Shown here: positions 22,902-34,565 of the stretch, piece by piece | Layout of the letters: each line of letters starts with the position of its first letter | Numbering within the stretch: the stretch's first letter is position 1 | Source: Arenicola marina | Lineage: Eukaryota > Annelida > Polychaeta > Arenicolidae | NCBI GenBank assembly: GCA_964019135.1 | Contig: OZ025265.1 | Span: 18,885,143 to 18,949,142, forward strand | Direction of reading: 5' to 3' | DNA: 64,000 nucleotides | Made by a program: the position numbers and the translations under genes | The notes under the pieces: model-generated | Seen by the model: the letters and a program-made list of their open reading frames with translations, nothing else | What the model was told of the DNA's origin: nothing | The model's database searches: none

Positions 22902-25900
22902 ATGGCTTCTCAAGCGCGGTGGTTGTGCCTCTTGGCAAGTTTGCTCTTGGTTTTGGTGGAAGTTCTTGGCGGGTAAGGAAATGTGGAGCTCTTTGGGGAA
23001 TTGCATGATGGTTAATTTGTTTGTTAAGGTCCATATTCTGAGTCTGAGATGGCTAACTGAAGCAGGATGATTGAATAATGTTCGGTGTTTACAATGTTGT
23101 GTGAACGGCCGTGTGAACCGGCTCGCTTAGCCAATGATATGTGCCCACGTGAAGTTACATACATATCACATACACACGATGCATGCTGATACATCTTCGT
23201 CATATATTGAACAAATTCCTGCCCCAAACAAGGTGCAAGCGATTGAGCAAAATTGTAAAATATCCCCTAATGGTAAAATTGTATGAAGGATATTGTAAAT
23301 AAAATATTCTAGATCTATTTAAGCTTACAATTTGATCTGGAATTTTATTGTAAATTTCTAAAGTCAAAGTCATAAATACCGTAGACACACGTTTCGGCCC
23401 ATATTATCTGCGAATTTGCCTCGATCACTCTCAAAATATCTGACGTGAGAAAGCAACACTAGACCATTTTAATGATACCAAACTTACGTTTGTACTGCGA
23501 TGTTATCCTTTTTTATGACACAAAGAATATTTCTCCATGCTATAAGCTTAGTCTATACTATTACCAGTTACTGATAGACTAAGTCTTAGGCCCAGTAGGT
23601 AGTTTGGTGTCTTACCGATTTCTGATTAGTCTTATCTTAATCTAATAAGTGTGGCCTAATAATTAAGTGTTAGACATATAATATTATTAAATTAAGGCAA
23701 TAGATATTTGCCAGTGACCAATTACCAAATGCCTTGGGCTTGGGGCTATTTGTTGGTGTCACAGAAATGCCCCTTTATGCAGAGATACCCCCCTTAAATA
23801 CAATGCATGATATTGATACCGTCTCCACTCCCACGCATTTATTCGATACCATTATGGTAGATACAAAATAAACATTTCTGAATAAGATAATAATAATGTT
23901 ATTCTCCAAAGTTCCAAAGGTATGCATCGCAAGTAAAAAACATATATATATTACATAGACAACAGCAGAAGCCTCGGCTTCACTTCTACCAATACCAATC
24001 CTAGATACTGATTAGCCATTATTCATTATATTATTATAATGCTGGTTATGGGCCTGTTTGGTACTATTTACCAGCAGGTATCAATACAGGATATTGCACT
24101 GGGGATCGTTTCACTAAGAGTTATGAGCTTGTAAGCATATCTTTTACATGCTTATTTAACGACAGATCTGAATTTTAAGAGCAACGGAAATAAGTGTTTT
24201 ACTGCGATTACTGGTGTGCAGCCATATGCATGAAATTTATTTTCTGCCAATATTATTCAAAAACATGCTTTCCATATTATTGATGGTAATTATAACATTT
24301 TTCATTTATTTTCGGGTGAACAAGACAATTTAAAAAATTTATGAGTAAAAATTGCAAGATCTTAATGAAATCATCCCCTGACAAAGAAAGAGACTCGATA
24401 ATTTACTGGCAAATTCAATGCATTAGCATTTGACTTAAGAGAAATATAACAATAGCGCAAGTTTGCAGGGCATTAGGCAATTTTTTTGGCCCGACATGAA
24501 GCTGTGGCAGCCAGCCAATTTTCATTATCTGCCTGAAGCCGCATAGAGGCCGAGGGCGGATAATGTTAATACATTAATCATATATTTTTTAATACCTGGA
24601 TTATGTACTTCATTCACAAGCCAGTCATTACAAAAATATAAAATGTACAGAGCTTATTTATCTATATAAGGATTTGTATAAAATCAACTTGGTTAAACAA
24701 ATTTTAGCATTTTTTTTTTAATAAGATCTTTTATAGTCTATGTGCAAAGAAAAGTTCTATAATGATAAGAGTCTTTTATTATAGGTAGGTAGTATGAAAT
24801 ATTTATTTGTATTGAGATGCTGTATGTTTATTATTGTATTTTTCAGGCGGGACTTTTATAACATTCTTGGAGTAAACAAAAATGCCAATACAAATCAGAT
24901 AAAGAAGGCATATAGAAAGCTTGCCAAAGAATTACATCCGGACAGAAATCAAAATGATCCAGATGCCAATGATAAATTTCGAAATCTGGGAGAGGCATAT
25001 GAGGTAAGTAACAGCTAAATATATTTTGGATTTGAGATGCTCCTACAAATGGTTATTTAGTTTAGAAAACCTTAATTGTGATATTGTAGATAATTATAAT
25101 AGTTATCACCATATATATCATTTCCTGTATTGTGCCTGCCTGACACTGTAAATATCTTTATTGTGATCAGATGAAGTTGTGGATCCATGCAATTCATGTA
25201 ATCCATGAATGCAATTCATATGGTATAACCGTATATTTAACAGTTAATAAAGTACTATATCAGATTGTTATCTTATACTGATTATATAGGTAGATAAATT
25301 CGGTACTAGTAGTTAGAATTGAAAAAAATTATATGTACCGGTATATATCAGTACTTTTTTGCTTGGGAGACACAGCAATAGTGTGGCAATTGTGTTATTT
25401 GCTGACCAATCATTGATTTACTGGTTACCGGTACATTGTAATGCATGAAACATATTTATTAATTATATCATATGCAACTGTAAACATATGTGTTTTTTTT
25501 GTCTAAAAATGTTTTGTACCATTTTCTCTAAAAAATTATCGAAATCTGATTGTTGTATAAGTGTAAGTGTTGTGCAGAACTGGGCTGTTGAGTATTCTGA
25601 TGTTGTGAAGGTCACTGTTCCATGTTGTGTGTATGTCCACGTCCTCTCGTGACTCTTCTAGGTGTTATCTGACTCTGAGAAACGAAAGATTTATGACAAG
25701 CATGGAGAGGAAGGACTCAAACAGGGCAACAACTTTGGGGATCCATTTGACTCCTTCTCCAGGTATGTCACCATCTGTCTATCTGTCATCTGTCACTTCC
25801 ATCAACCTTTGGCTCCTGTATATGGACAGATGTGATGCATGTCTGGGCTCGCGCTAGGATATTTTTTTCATTAGCCAATTTGGCTAATTCCGTGGAAAAA

Positions 25901-28900
25901 CATTAGCCAATATTTGTTCGAGGATTTTCTGGTTCCATTTGTTGAAAAAAACATGAATAAAAATGTGTTTGTAGTTGAAATTTTATATTCGCCATTTTGG
26001 CGAGTGTCCAGGAAGTTCTTATCGCCAAATCCCGGATTTTCTCGCCAAATGGCAATTGGCGAATGCTAACGCGAGCCCAGCATGTTCATCGAGCTGTGTA
26101 TTTATGAATGGCACTCTGTGATTGTTGTGCCTGGCATTGACTGGTGACTATCTCTATCGAGTGGAGTCTGATGGTGAGTAAGTCAAGGGAGTGCCGTAAT
26201 GATGTGAAAAGCCTCTCCACCTGTGGTGCAGGTCTTGTCTGATAGCGAGAAGAGAGCCATCTATGACAAACACGGGGAGGATGGATTGAAACAGAACCAG
26301 GCCGGATTCACAGACCCCTTTGAGGCTTTCTCCAGGTAACTCAGGGAAACCATGCATCGTGGTAGCCATGGTAACGCGCTCGGCTGCGTTCTGTGCTTTA
26401 GTTTTACTGTGGTAGCAGCCATCTCGTTGCAATAACCAGTGTCTGTACAGGGTATATATGTAGACCTAGTATGAAGAGTAAGTTTCTTTTTCGGCGTGAA
26501 ACTAGGGACATGTCTTTGACCTTATTACATTATTAATTCCATATGTTACAATATTTAGATTCCTTATGTTATATTACAGACAATTATCTTCCTTGGTTAT
26601 ATTATACCTGTGCCACCCCTTGGGTCTTCACGCCCTCTTGCAACGGCCTCTGGGGCATGTTTCATCCAAACCGATTTCACAGTCTCAGAGGGTTCTTGGC
26701 CCGGTTTAGCCTTTATACACAAATCAAAGCCTTATAAGCACCAACGTTTCATTTCCCTTCCCTGCCCCTCTCGTCTATCAGACGCAGTTGGCATACATGT
26801 AACAATAAATTATGACATTACAGATATAATGTTTTAATTTCAGATTGAACCAGTTTGTAATTATATTGGTTTTTGATAGATCCGATGGCCGTTTAAAGAT
26901 TAAAGTCGATGTCCATACATGTCTTTAGTACATTATAGTTTGTATGATTCAGGCCTACTGTAATGGACACGTTTGCATTACTATATGTTAATTTAGCTGT
27001 GCATCCATAGTATAAAGTAAAAACAAGACCATGAGACCCACCACATATGCGGTATAATATTATGTAATTAGCTATTACAGCGACGCTGGAGATCTCGTTA
27101 ATATATTCAGGTCTCTTTCAGCTTTTTTGGCGACTTTGGTTTTGGCGGCGGCGGTGGCAGTCGGGAGCGCGAGATTCCTAGGGGTGGTGACGTCATTATG
27201 GACCTGGAGGTCACGCTGGAGGAACTGTACTCTGGCACCTTTATAGAGGTGGGAACTATTCTCGGCCACCGTTTTAGAGGTGGGGACTATTCTCTGGCAA
27301 CTTTATAGAGATGGGAACTATTCTCGGGCAACTTTGTAGAGATGGGAATTATTCTCGGGCAACTCTATGGAGGTGGGAACTATTCTCGGGCAACTTTATA
27401 GAGATGGGAACTATTCTATGGCAACTTTATAGAGGTGGGAACTATTCTCGGGCACCTTTATAGAGGTGGGAACTATTCTCGGGCATTTATTGTGCTTGAA
27501 ATTGCCCTTTGTAGAGTGTAGGTCTCTACTGCGGTAAATTTGTAACGGAAAATATAAAACTGGTCAACTACCTGTTTGGCGAAAAATGTCATTAAGGCTT
27601 GGTGGGTTCGGTAGCTGTATGGTTAATAATAGACGCTCTGACTCCACGGGGTACCTTGGTTATGATGTCACTGGTTACCTTGGTTATGACGTCACGGGTT
27701 ATCTTGCTTATTACGACACGAGTTACCTTGGTTATGACGTCACGGGTTACCTTGGTTACAGGTGATCCGGTACAAGCCGGTTGCCAAGGCGTCGCCGGGC
27801 ACGCGGAAGTGTAACTGTCGCCAGGAGATGCAGACCATACAGCTGGGCCCTGGCAGGTTCCAGATGGTCCAGAAAGACGTCTGCGACGACTGTCCCAATG
27901 TCAGGTGAGTGTCGATTTCATCGGGATTGATCACGTGACGGGTGAATCACGGGACCCGTTGAGGTAGGTCACGTGACTAATTGTGGGAACACGTGACTCA
28001 TTGGGAAATATAACGTGACTCATCGGGAAAGATCCCATGGCTCAGTGATATAAATCACGTGACTCATTGGGATTGGTCACCTGACTAATTGGGTTGGATC
28101 ATGTGACTCACTGATATATACGAAGTGACTGTTGGAATATTAGTCACGATCCCACGAAATGGATGACTGTAGATAAGGGTAGGCGTGAGTAATACGTGAG
28201 CTATGCTGGAACTATGGTTCGCCCTAACGAGAAAGAACGACGCGCCAAGGCATTGAGATTGTGTTTACAACAAACCACTTTCGTTGCTTAACAGCTTTGT
28301 TTAATGTTAAAGCCGTGAGCGTTTAACGATACAAAAAACCCTGCTTTCTGACTGTGAGACAATATGAGACAAGATGAAAGTTTTAGAGGCATTAGGTGTT
28401 GTCTTCTATTGATCCTTCGCTAACGACCGCGTCTTGCGCTCTGCTCACTGCTCACTGTAACAGCTGGTCGCTCATTCGCTGCTGGGGACAGTGGGGTTCC
28501 TAAGGCCGGCTGGACCTCGGTCGAGGCGTGTGGGGGGGGGGGGGCTGGGGCGAGGGGGTCACTAGGTCCTGGTCTGTATCGACCCGCTCCTCCACTGCAA
28601 ATAATTAGGGCAACAGTTGTCGACTAAGATGTTATATAGTCAAGATGGCTCGTTGCCTTTCGCTAAGTTATTGATGACTACATGTAACTGAAGCTGTGTA
28701 AAGTGGCCCTGTATCCATTGTAGTGGATTTGAATCCTTTGGTCTGTGAAGCTGTAAAGTGGCCCTGTATCCATTCTAGTGGATTTGAATTCTTTGGTCTG
28801 TGAAGCTGTAAAGTGGCCCTGTATCCATTCTAGTGGATTTGAATCCTTTGGTCTGTGAAGCTGTAAAGTGGCCCTGTATCCATTGTAGTGGATTTGAATC

Positions 28901-31508
28901 CTTTGGTCTGTGAAGCTGTAAAGTGGCCCTGTATCCATTGTAGTGGATTTGAATCCGTTGGTCTGTGAAGCTGTAAAGTGGCCTTGTATCCATTGTAGTG
29001 GATTTGAATCCTTTGGTCTGTGAAGCTGTAAAGTGGCTCTGTATCCATTGTAGTGGATTTGAATCCTTTGGTCTGTGAAGCTGTAAAGTGACTCTGTTTC
29101 CATTGTAGTGGATTTGAATCCTTTGGTCTGTGAAGCTGTAAAGTGACTCTGTTTCCATTGTAGTGGATTGGAATCCTTTGGTCTGTGAAGCTGTAAAGTG
29201 ACTCTGTTTCCATTATTAGTGGATTTTAATCCTTTGGTCTGTGAAGCTGTGCGATGACCTGTTACCACTATTGTCGCCTTGTTGTATCCGTTGACACGCC
29301 GCAGTTTATGATTGCGAGTCTTACGCTTTTGGGTTTGCGCCTGTGCGAAGACTTGTTACTAACGTCACATCATCTCTGTATGACTTGACACCCTGTAGTG
29401 AATGTGAGGCTTTACTCTTTGATCTGTAAAGCTGTTCAAACTGTAAACAGTCGCCATTCGCCGTCGTGTGTCAAAGTCACAACCTTTGACACATCCTGTA
29501 GTAGAATTCAAGTTCTAGCGTTTGGCTTTTGTATCTGAGACAAGACCAGAGTATTTTTGTTCTGATTGATGAATACATGTATTGTATTTACAGGCTTGTA
29601 AATGAAGAAAAGTTGTTAGAAATCGAAATTGAACCCGGTATGCGAGACGGGCAGGAATATCCCTTTGTGGCAGAAGGTAGGTGCTTGGCTCTATTGCTGT
29701 GATGTGATTGGCCACTTTGAATTGTTTTATAAATATAAGATACCTATCCAATTTATAATTTAAATATTCATGCATCAATTCCTTTTGCTAAAGGTAAAAC
29801 AATGACTAGTCGTATCGCTGAACAAATATATAAATTAATGTGAAAGTTAGTCCACGAAAATGTCCTGAACTGCTTACTTAACGATTGATAGCACAGCGCA
29901 TTGAATCAGTGCGAGAGCATGTTGTAACTCATCAGACATCTGAGCGAGATATTTGTTAACCGATAGTTTGCTATGTTTACAGGTGAACCGCATATAGACG
30001 GCGAGCCTGGGGACCTGCGTTTCAGAATTAAACAATTGAAGTGAGTGTCACCTGATGATAAGCTTTGGCGCCAACAGTGAACTACAATGCAAATGCACAA
30101 ATGTCTATGTATAAGTCATTAACCATTGTGCTGATCTACTCCTACTTGTATGTTCTACTCGCCAGTTTTGCGAACAAGGTAGACATTGTGTTTACCGCTA
30201 TGAACAGGCATTTCATGTCTCTTGTGACCCCTGACCTCTGACCTGACCCCTGTTATTGCAGACATAACAAGTTTGAGAGGCGTGAAGACGACCTCTACAC
30301 CAACGTGACGATATCGCTGTCAGACGCCCTGGTGGGCTTCGAGATGGATATCAAACACCTGGATGGCCACAAGGTCAGCACATGGGGTCAACTCATATTG
30401 TGACATATCTAGGTCAAGTTAAACATGTAGGTCATGTTAATTGCTTAGGTCAAGCTAAATTTAGGTTGAAGCTGTTCATACGGCAATTTCCACTTTCAAT
30501 TTGCTTCTCTCTTGTTTTTATTTACTAGAAGTATTGCCCGATCCGGCATGTTGCATTAATATGGGTATTGTGATTAATTTTTTCAATATTATGGGAAGCC
30601 GTTTGAACGAATTAGCCGCCATGAGAAACGGGTAAAAAATGCCGCTTTGCCGTTGCAACGAATTAGCCGCCATGAGAAAATGGTAAAAAAAATGCCGCTA
30701 TGCCGTGGCAACGAATTAGCCGCCATGAGAAAAGGGTAAAAAATGCCGCTATGCCGTTGCAACGAATTAGCCGCCATGAGAAAAGGGTAAAAATATGCCG
30801 TAATTACCGGTAACTAAGCAACCATTAACGCCCGCGGCAGGTGCGAGTGGTGCGAGACAAGGTCACGTGGCCGGGAGCGCGGATCAGGAAGACTAGCGAG
30901 GGAATGCCGAACTACGAGAATAACAACGCCAAGGGAACGCTTTTCATCACCTTCGACGTGGAGTTCCCGAAGGGAGCGCTGTCAGACGCCGACAAAGACG
31001 GTAAGGGCCACGTCATCCCAGCTTAAACGCACACTCCGAGTGTATATATAAAGGTGCCGGTTAACCAAAAATCCGGAGAGCCTAACGGCACGTGGATCGA
31101 TGGTTCGAGCCCCGCTGTGGCCATGACCATGTGGTCGCAGGATAAAGATCCCATGTCCTTCTTCGCAAAGAGTAGGGGTTACCCCCGGGGACATAGCTCC
31201 ACTCATCCTTCCATTGACGCAATATCACCAAAAGTGGTTTTGATTATGATTTATTTAATATCGTGTATCATTAATTTGTTATGAATTACCGGGTAAATGT
31301 ATCATTATTTGACATTCGTTATTATCCTCTAATATTATCTGATCTTTTTTTTGTTATTATTTGTTGGTATTTTCTAATCTTACGGTAGGGATAATAATAT
31401 ATACAAACTATTATTAAGACTCGTTATTGTTGTTTCTCTGCAGGAATCCGTGCCATCTTGAAACAGCAGTCCGCCCAGAAGGTGTACAACGGCTTACAAG
31501 GCTACTAG
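22902..31508 (+). CDS. DNAJB11: ER-lumenal J-protein, DNAJB11 / ERdj3 orthologue
   Basis: Hsp40 co-chaperone of BiP in the endoplasmic reticulum. Exons: 22902-22972, 24847-25003, 25662-25762 or its alternative 26232-26335, 27122-27248, 27762-27904, 29594-29676, 29983-30040, 30262-30373, 30841-31000 and 31444-31508. The product is 358 aa (359 with the alternative exon), the same length as the human protein. Residues 1-24 are a signal peptide. The J domain starts at RDFYNILGV with HPD at 54-56; a short Gly-rich FGFGGGGG follows. The substrate-binding part has CNC and CDDC cysteines, [17 protein letters not shown] and the sequon NVT, and ends [10 protein letters not shown]. All junctions keep phase. 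An ER-stress element lies in intron 1. Intron 4 starts with a 31-bp array that copies the exon 4 donor. Confidence 0.96.
23131..23149 (+). promoter_or_regulatory. ER stress response element (ERSE)
   Basis: CCAAT, nine bases (GATATGTGC), then CCACG: an exact match to the ERSE-I consensus CCAAT-N9-CCACG bound by NF-Y with ATF6 or XBP1. It lies in DNAJB11 intron 1, 158 bp after exon 1. DNAJB11 is an unfolded-protein-response target in vertebrates, so both the match and the place make sense. A CACGTG E-box overlaps its 3' half. Confidence 0.7.
25662..25762 (+). CDS. DNAJB11: DNAJB11 exon 3a (first of two alternative exons)
   Basis: 101 bp, starting [20 protein letters not shown] and ending FGDPFDSFS. 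It encodes the end of the J domain and the linker into the Gly/Phe region. Entry phase is 0 and two bases are left for the next codon. The acceptor is TTCTAG and the donor CCAG/GTATG. Either this exon or exon 3b fits exon 4 in frame. Confidence 0.88.
25844..26079. mobile_element. MITE between the alternative exons
   Basis: Terminal inverted repeats TGGGCTCGCGCTAG and CTAACGCGAGCCCA (one mismatch) enclose 208 bp with internal palindromes (ATTAGCCAATTTGGCTAAT; ATTCGCCATTTTGGCGA). Flanks GCATGTC and GCATGTT look like a 7-bp target-site duplication with one change. It lies in the intron between DNAJB11 exons 3a and 3b. No coding capacity. Confidence 0.8.
26232..26335 (+). CDS. DNAJB11: DNAJB11 exon 3b (duplicated alternative exon)
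   Basis: 104 bp, starting [20 protein letters not shown] and ending FTDPFEAFS, with acceptor GTGCAG and donor CCAG/GTAAC. It is homologous to exon 3a along its whole length, one codon longer and of identical phase. Using both exons would add 205 bases and break the frame, so they should be mutually exclusive. Changes fall mainly on KRK to KRA, E to D and the QGNNFGD / QNQAGFTD linker. Confidence 0.85.
27232..27486 (+). repeat. 31-bp minisatellite copying the DNAJB11 exon 4 donor
   Basis: Eight units of GGCACCTTTATAGAG plus GTGGGAACTATTCTCG with exact 31-bp spacing. The first unit is the real exon 4 end (GTFIE, donor at 27249-27250). Units 2, 5, 7 and 8 keep GAG/GTGGG; units 3, 4 and 6 have GAG/ATGGG and lost the GT. 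Use of a later donor would read into TAG at 27306-27308. Confidence 0.95.
27640..27761 (+). repeat. ~28-bp repeat running into the exon 5 acceptor
   Basis: Diverged copies of GGTTACCTTGGTTATGACGT followed by CACG repeat four times. The final copy merges into CTTGGTTACAG, the acceptor of DNAJB11 exon 5. Two units contain an intact TGACGTCA (CRE/ATF site), others a decayed form. Confidence 0.8.
27925..28140. repeat. Diverged ~30-bp repeats with E-boxes
   Basis: Copies of TCACGTGACTCATTGGGA or similar follow the exon 5 donor in DNAJB11 intron 5. At least four retain CACGTGAC, including the palindrome GTCACGTGAC at 27967. That is the E-box/CLEAR-type core bound by USF and MiT/TFE factors, but here it may simply be the repeat unit. 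Confidence 0.7.
28690..29255. repeat. 55-bp minisatellite, about 10 copies
   Basis: Unit: CTGTGAAGCTGTAAAGTGGC, CCTGTATCCATTGTAGTGGA, TTTGAATCCTTTGGT. It lies inside DNAJB11 intron 5. The last four copies share a subtype (GTGACTCTGTTTCC instead of GTGGCCCTGTATCC). Minus-strand open frames of up to 196 codons come from the repeat. Confidence 0.95.
30595..30800. repeat. ~57-bp repeat, four copies
   Basis: Units contain GCAACGAATTAGCCGCCATG and AGAAAAGGGTAAAAAATGCC in DNAJB11 intron 8, ending 40 bp before the exon 9 acceptor. No relation to the exon sequence was seen. Confidence 0.85.
31060..31238 (+). mobile_element. SINE family 1, plus orientation, head truncated
   Basis: Starts inside the head near ATCCGGAGAGCC, keeps GATGGTTCGAGCCCCGC (B-box-like), CAGGATAAAGATCCCATG and GGGGTTACCCCCGGGGAC, and ends at ACCAAAAGTGGTT. 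It lies in DNAJB11 intron 9 and is the only full-body copy of this family on the plus strand in the window. Confidence 0.8.
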
Positions 31509-31829
31509 ATGTGTCCCCTCATCTTAGGCAATGGCTTCGGCTGCGATGGTCGTGCAGACATCATCTCGTGGGAGCCGCGAGACTTGGGGCCTGGGGGCTC
31601 CCCTCCCCTCCCGTCCTCAGACGCGGCTTTTATTGCTCAGTCGTCACCTCGTAAAGCGTATCCTCCGATTCCTGTGCTTGTCTTTTTGTCAATTGTAATC
31701 CTATGCAAGTTTTTACGGGGCGCGGAAGGGATGTTCTGCAGTACAAGAAAAGGGCGGTGTTTTTTTTTTTGCTGGGTATGATGAATGTATGGCTTAGGAC
31801 TTTTTTTTTTGTCTGGAGGTTTTTCTGTA

Positions 31830-32045
31830 ATTGTCTCCCTAGCATCTGAGGAGTGTTTCAGAGGTAATAGTCTCCCTGGCGTCTGAGGGGTGTCTCGGAG
31901 GCAATAATCTCTGTGGCATCTGAGGAGTGTTTCAGAAGTAATAGTCTCCCTGGCGTCTGAGGGGAGTCTCTGATTCAATATTTCTCTCTGGCATCTGAGG
32001 AGTGTTTCAGAGGTAATAGTCTCCCTGGCTTCTTAGGCGTGTCTC
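31830..32045. repeat. Minisatellite in DNAJB11 3' UTR
   Basis: Five or so diverged copies of GCATCTGAGGAGTGTTTCAG and AGGTAATAGTCTCCCTGGC, 330 bp after the DNAJB11 stop codon. Copies alternate between two subtypes (GAGGAGTGTTTCAGA and GAGGGGTGTCTCGGA). Confidence 0.85.
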
Positions 32046-32504
32046 CGCGGCATTGGTTTCCCTTGTATCTGAGGTATGTCTCAGACAATAGTATTCCTTA
32101 TACGTTGCATAAGAACTATTTCTATCTCTGTAACTGACCAGTGTCACAGAGGTAATAGTTTTCCTTACTCTTTAATAAGTTTCTCACATGTAATATTTTA
32201 ATCTTCACATCAGGAGTGTCAGGAGTCTCCTAGGTTCCTCTGCCTGTAATAAGGATAATTATTTAATGGTAGCGTAACGAGTGTCGCAGTTTAAATAGTA
32301 GTACTGACCTTAATATCTGAAGGCTTTCCCTACATTGTATGACTTTTTGTTAGATACCGCGATGTGGATCTACGTTATAACCAGTATTTTTAAACTGTGC
32401 AATTGTTTACCGGGCGAAATCAAACAGTAGAGAACTAGAGGCGTCATGTCCCTGTTGTAACTTGATACTCTTGTACCAGGATCTCTGTTAACGCCTCCAT
32501 ACTT

Positions 32505-33345
32505 AAGTCAAGCCAACTTAACCTGTTTATGTCTAGTTTCAGTCAGCTATGTCAGGCAAACTTAACCTGTTTCTGTCTAGTTCCAGTCAACTGAGTCAGG
32601 CAAACTTAACCTGTTTATGTCCAGTTCCAGTCAACTGTGTCAGCCAAATTTAACCTGTTTATGTCTAGTTCCAGTCAACTGTGTCAGGCAAACTTAACCT
32701 GTTTATGTCTAGTTCCAGTCAACTGTGTCAGGCAAATTTAACCTGTTTATGTCTAGTTCCAGTCAACTGGGTCCGGCAAACTTAACCTGTTTATGTCTAG
32801 TTCCAGTCAACTGAGTCAGGCAAACTTAACCTGTTTATGTCTAGTTCCAGTCAACTGAGTCAGGCAAACTTAACCTGTTTATGTCTAGTTCCAGTCAACT
32901 GTGTCAGGCAAACTTAACCTGTTTATGTCTAGTTCCAGTCAACTGTGTCAGGCAAACATAACCTGTTTATGTCTAGTTCCAGTCAACTGTGTCAGGCAAA
33001 CTTAACCTGTTTATGTCTAGTTCCAGTCAACTGTGTCAGGCAAATTTAACCTGTTTATGTCTAGTTCCAGTCAACTGGGTCCGGCAAACTTAACCTGTTT
33101 ATGTCTAGTTCCAGTCAACTGAGTCAGGCAAACTTAACCTGTTTATGTCTAGTTCCAGTCAACTGAGTCAGGCAAACTTAACCTGTTTATGTCTAGTTCC
33201 AGTCAACTGTGTCAGGCAAACTTAACCTGTTTATGTCTAGTTCCAGTCAACTGTGTCAGGCAAACATAACCTGTTTATGTCTAGTTCCAGTCAACTGTGT
33301 CAGGCAAACTTTACCTGTTTATGTCTAGTTCCAGTCAACTGTGTC
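32505..33345. repeat. 44-bp minisatellite with 308-bp higher-order repeat
   Basis: About 19 copies of CTTAACCTGTTTATGTCTAG, TTCCAGTCAACTGTGTCAGG and CAAA. Rare variants recur exactly 308 bp apart (GTCCGG at 32771 and 33079; CAAACATA at 32953 and 33261). So a seven-unit block has itself been duplicated. Confidence 0.95.
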
Positions 33346-34469
33346 AGTGCGAATTTTCGTACACTGATCTGTGTGCCGGCCTGTGAGACATGCCCTTCCC
33401 CACCCCTCCTCCTACCCACCCCCACTTCCACAAACACTGATATACTATTCGAGAGTCTTATATTTGTGCATGATGAGAAATCTCATTGGCTTCTTGGAAA
33501 CTAATTATGGGGTTACCCCTCTCCCGTCTGAATATGGTGCAGTTCGACATTGACCCGTTCCACTGGTGTTCCATGGTCTTACAGGTTACGGTTATGTGTG
33601 GTAAAGGTATGCTGTAGGAGAGAAGTAATACGCCAATAATTCCAAGTGTAAAGAATATCTTTGTGCGGGTTATACTGCCCCTGGTGTAACGACTTTAGGC
33701 GTCAGGTTGACACATTTTATCCCGGTTGTATTTCCTCGTGATCAATTAACGTAACATTCATCAGTCTCGTTAGCATGATGTAAACAGCTGACTATGGTGT
33801 TGGCGACCGGGCGACCATGCTGTATAAACAGCATAGCCAACTCTTCCCTGCTTGACAGAGCGCGCAGTGTATTCTGGGTTTTGCGACGAGTTTGTTTCTG
33901 TTGATTCATAAAGTACGGAATGTAGTGGTGGAATGTGATGCAAATACTACGGAATGTGATGGTGGAATGTGATTCATACAATACGGAATGAAATGGTGAA
34001 GTGTTGTTCCTACAATACGGAATGAAATAGTGAAGTGTTGTTCCTACAATACGGACTAAAATAGTGAGGTGTTTTTCCTACAATACGGAATCTGACGGTG
34101 GCATGTGATTCATATAGTACGGAATAAGATGGTGGAATGTTATTCATATATTATGGATGTCATGAGACATGGACTTCCTACAGTACGGAATGTGTATATG
34201 AAATGGGCTTCTTACAATTCATACGGGATGTGTTTCATACATTGCGAAATGTGACAATGGAATGTAATTGATATATTAAGGAATATCCATATGACGTATG
34301 ATTCTTACAGTAGGGAATATGCATATGAAGTTGGATTCATACAATACGAAAACGTGAGGAAGAATGGGATTCCTAAAGCAGGCAATAGGATCCCTATATT
34401 ACGGAATATGGAGGAGTGGGCTTGATACAACAATAACGGAATAGAGGGATGGGATCTAGCGGTAGTCAG

Positions 34470-34565
34470 GCGCGGATAAAGGGGGGGGGGCGGGTGTGGG
34501 GGTCTGGCGAAATGCCTCTCCCACCCACCTTTTTGTAATGCCTGGGACCGCGCCGGGGTAGCACA
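34470..34565. mobile_element. Small poly-G MITE-like element
   Basis: CAGGCGCGGATAAAGGGGGG at one side and GGGACCGCGCC at the other, enclosing G-rich and C-rich segments. It resembles the CGGATC poly-G elements at 48206 and 49499 but is shorter. Termini are imperfect. Confidence 0.4.
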
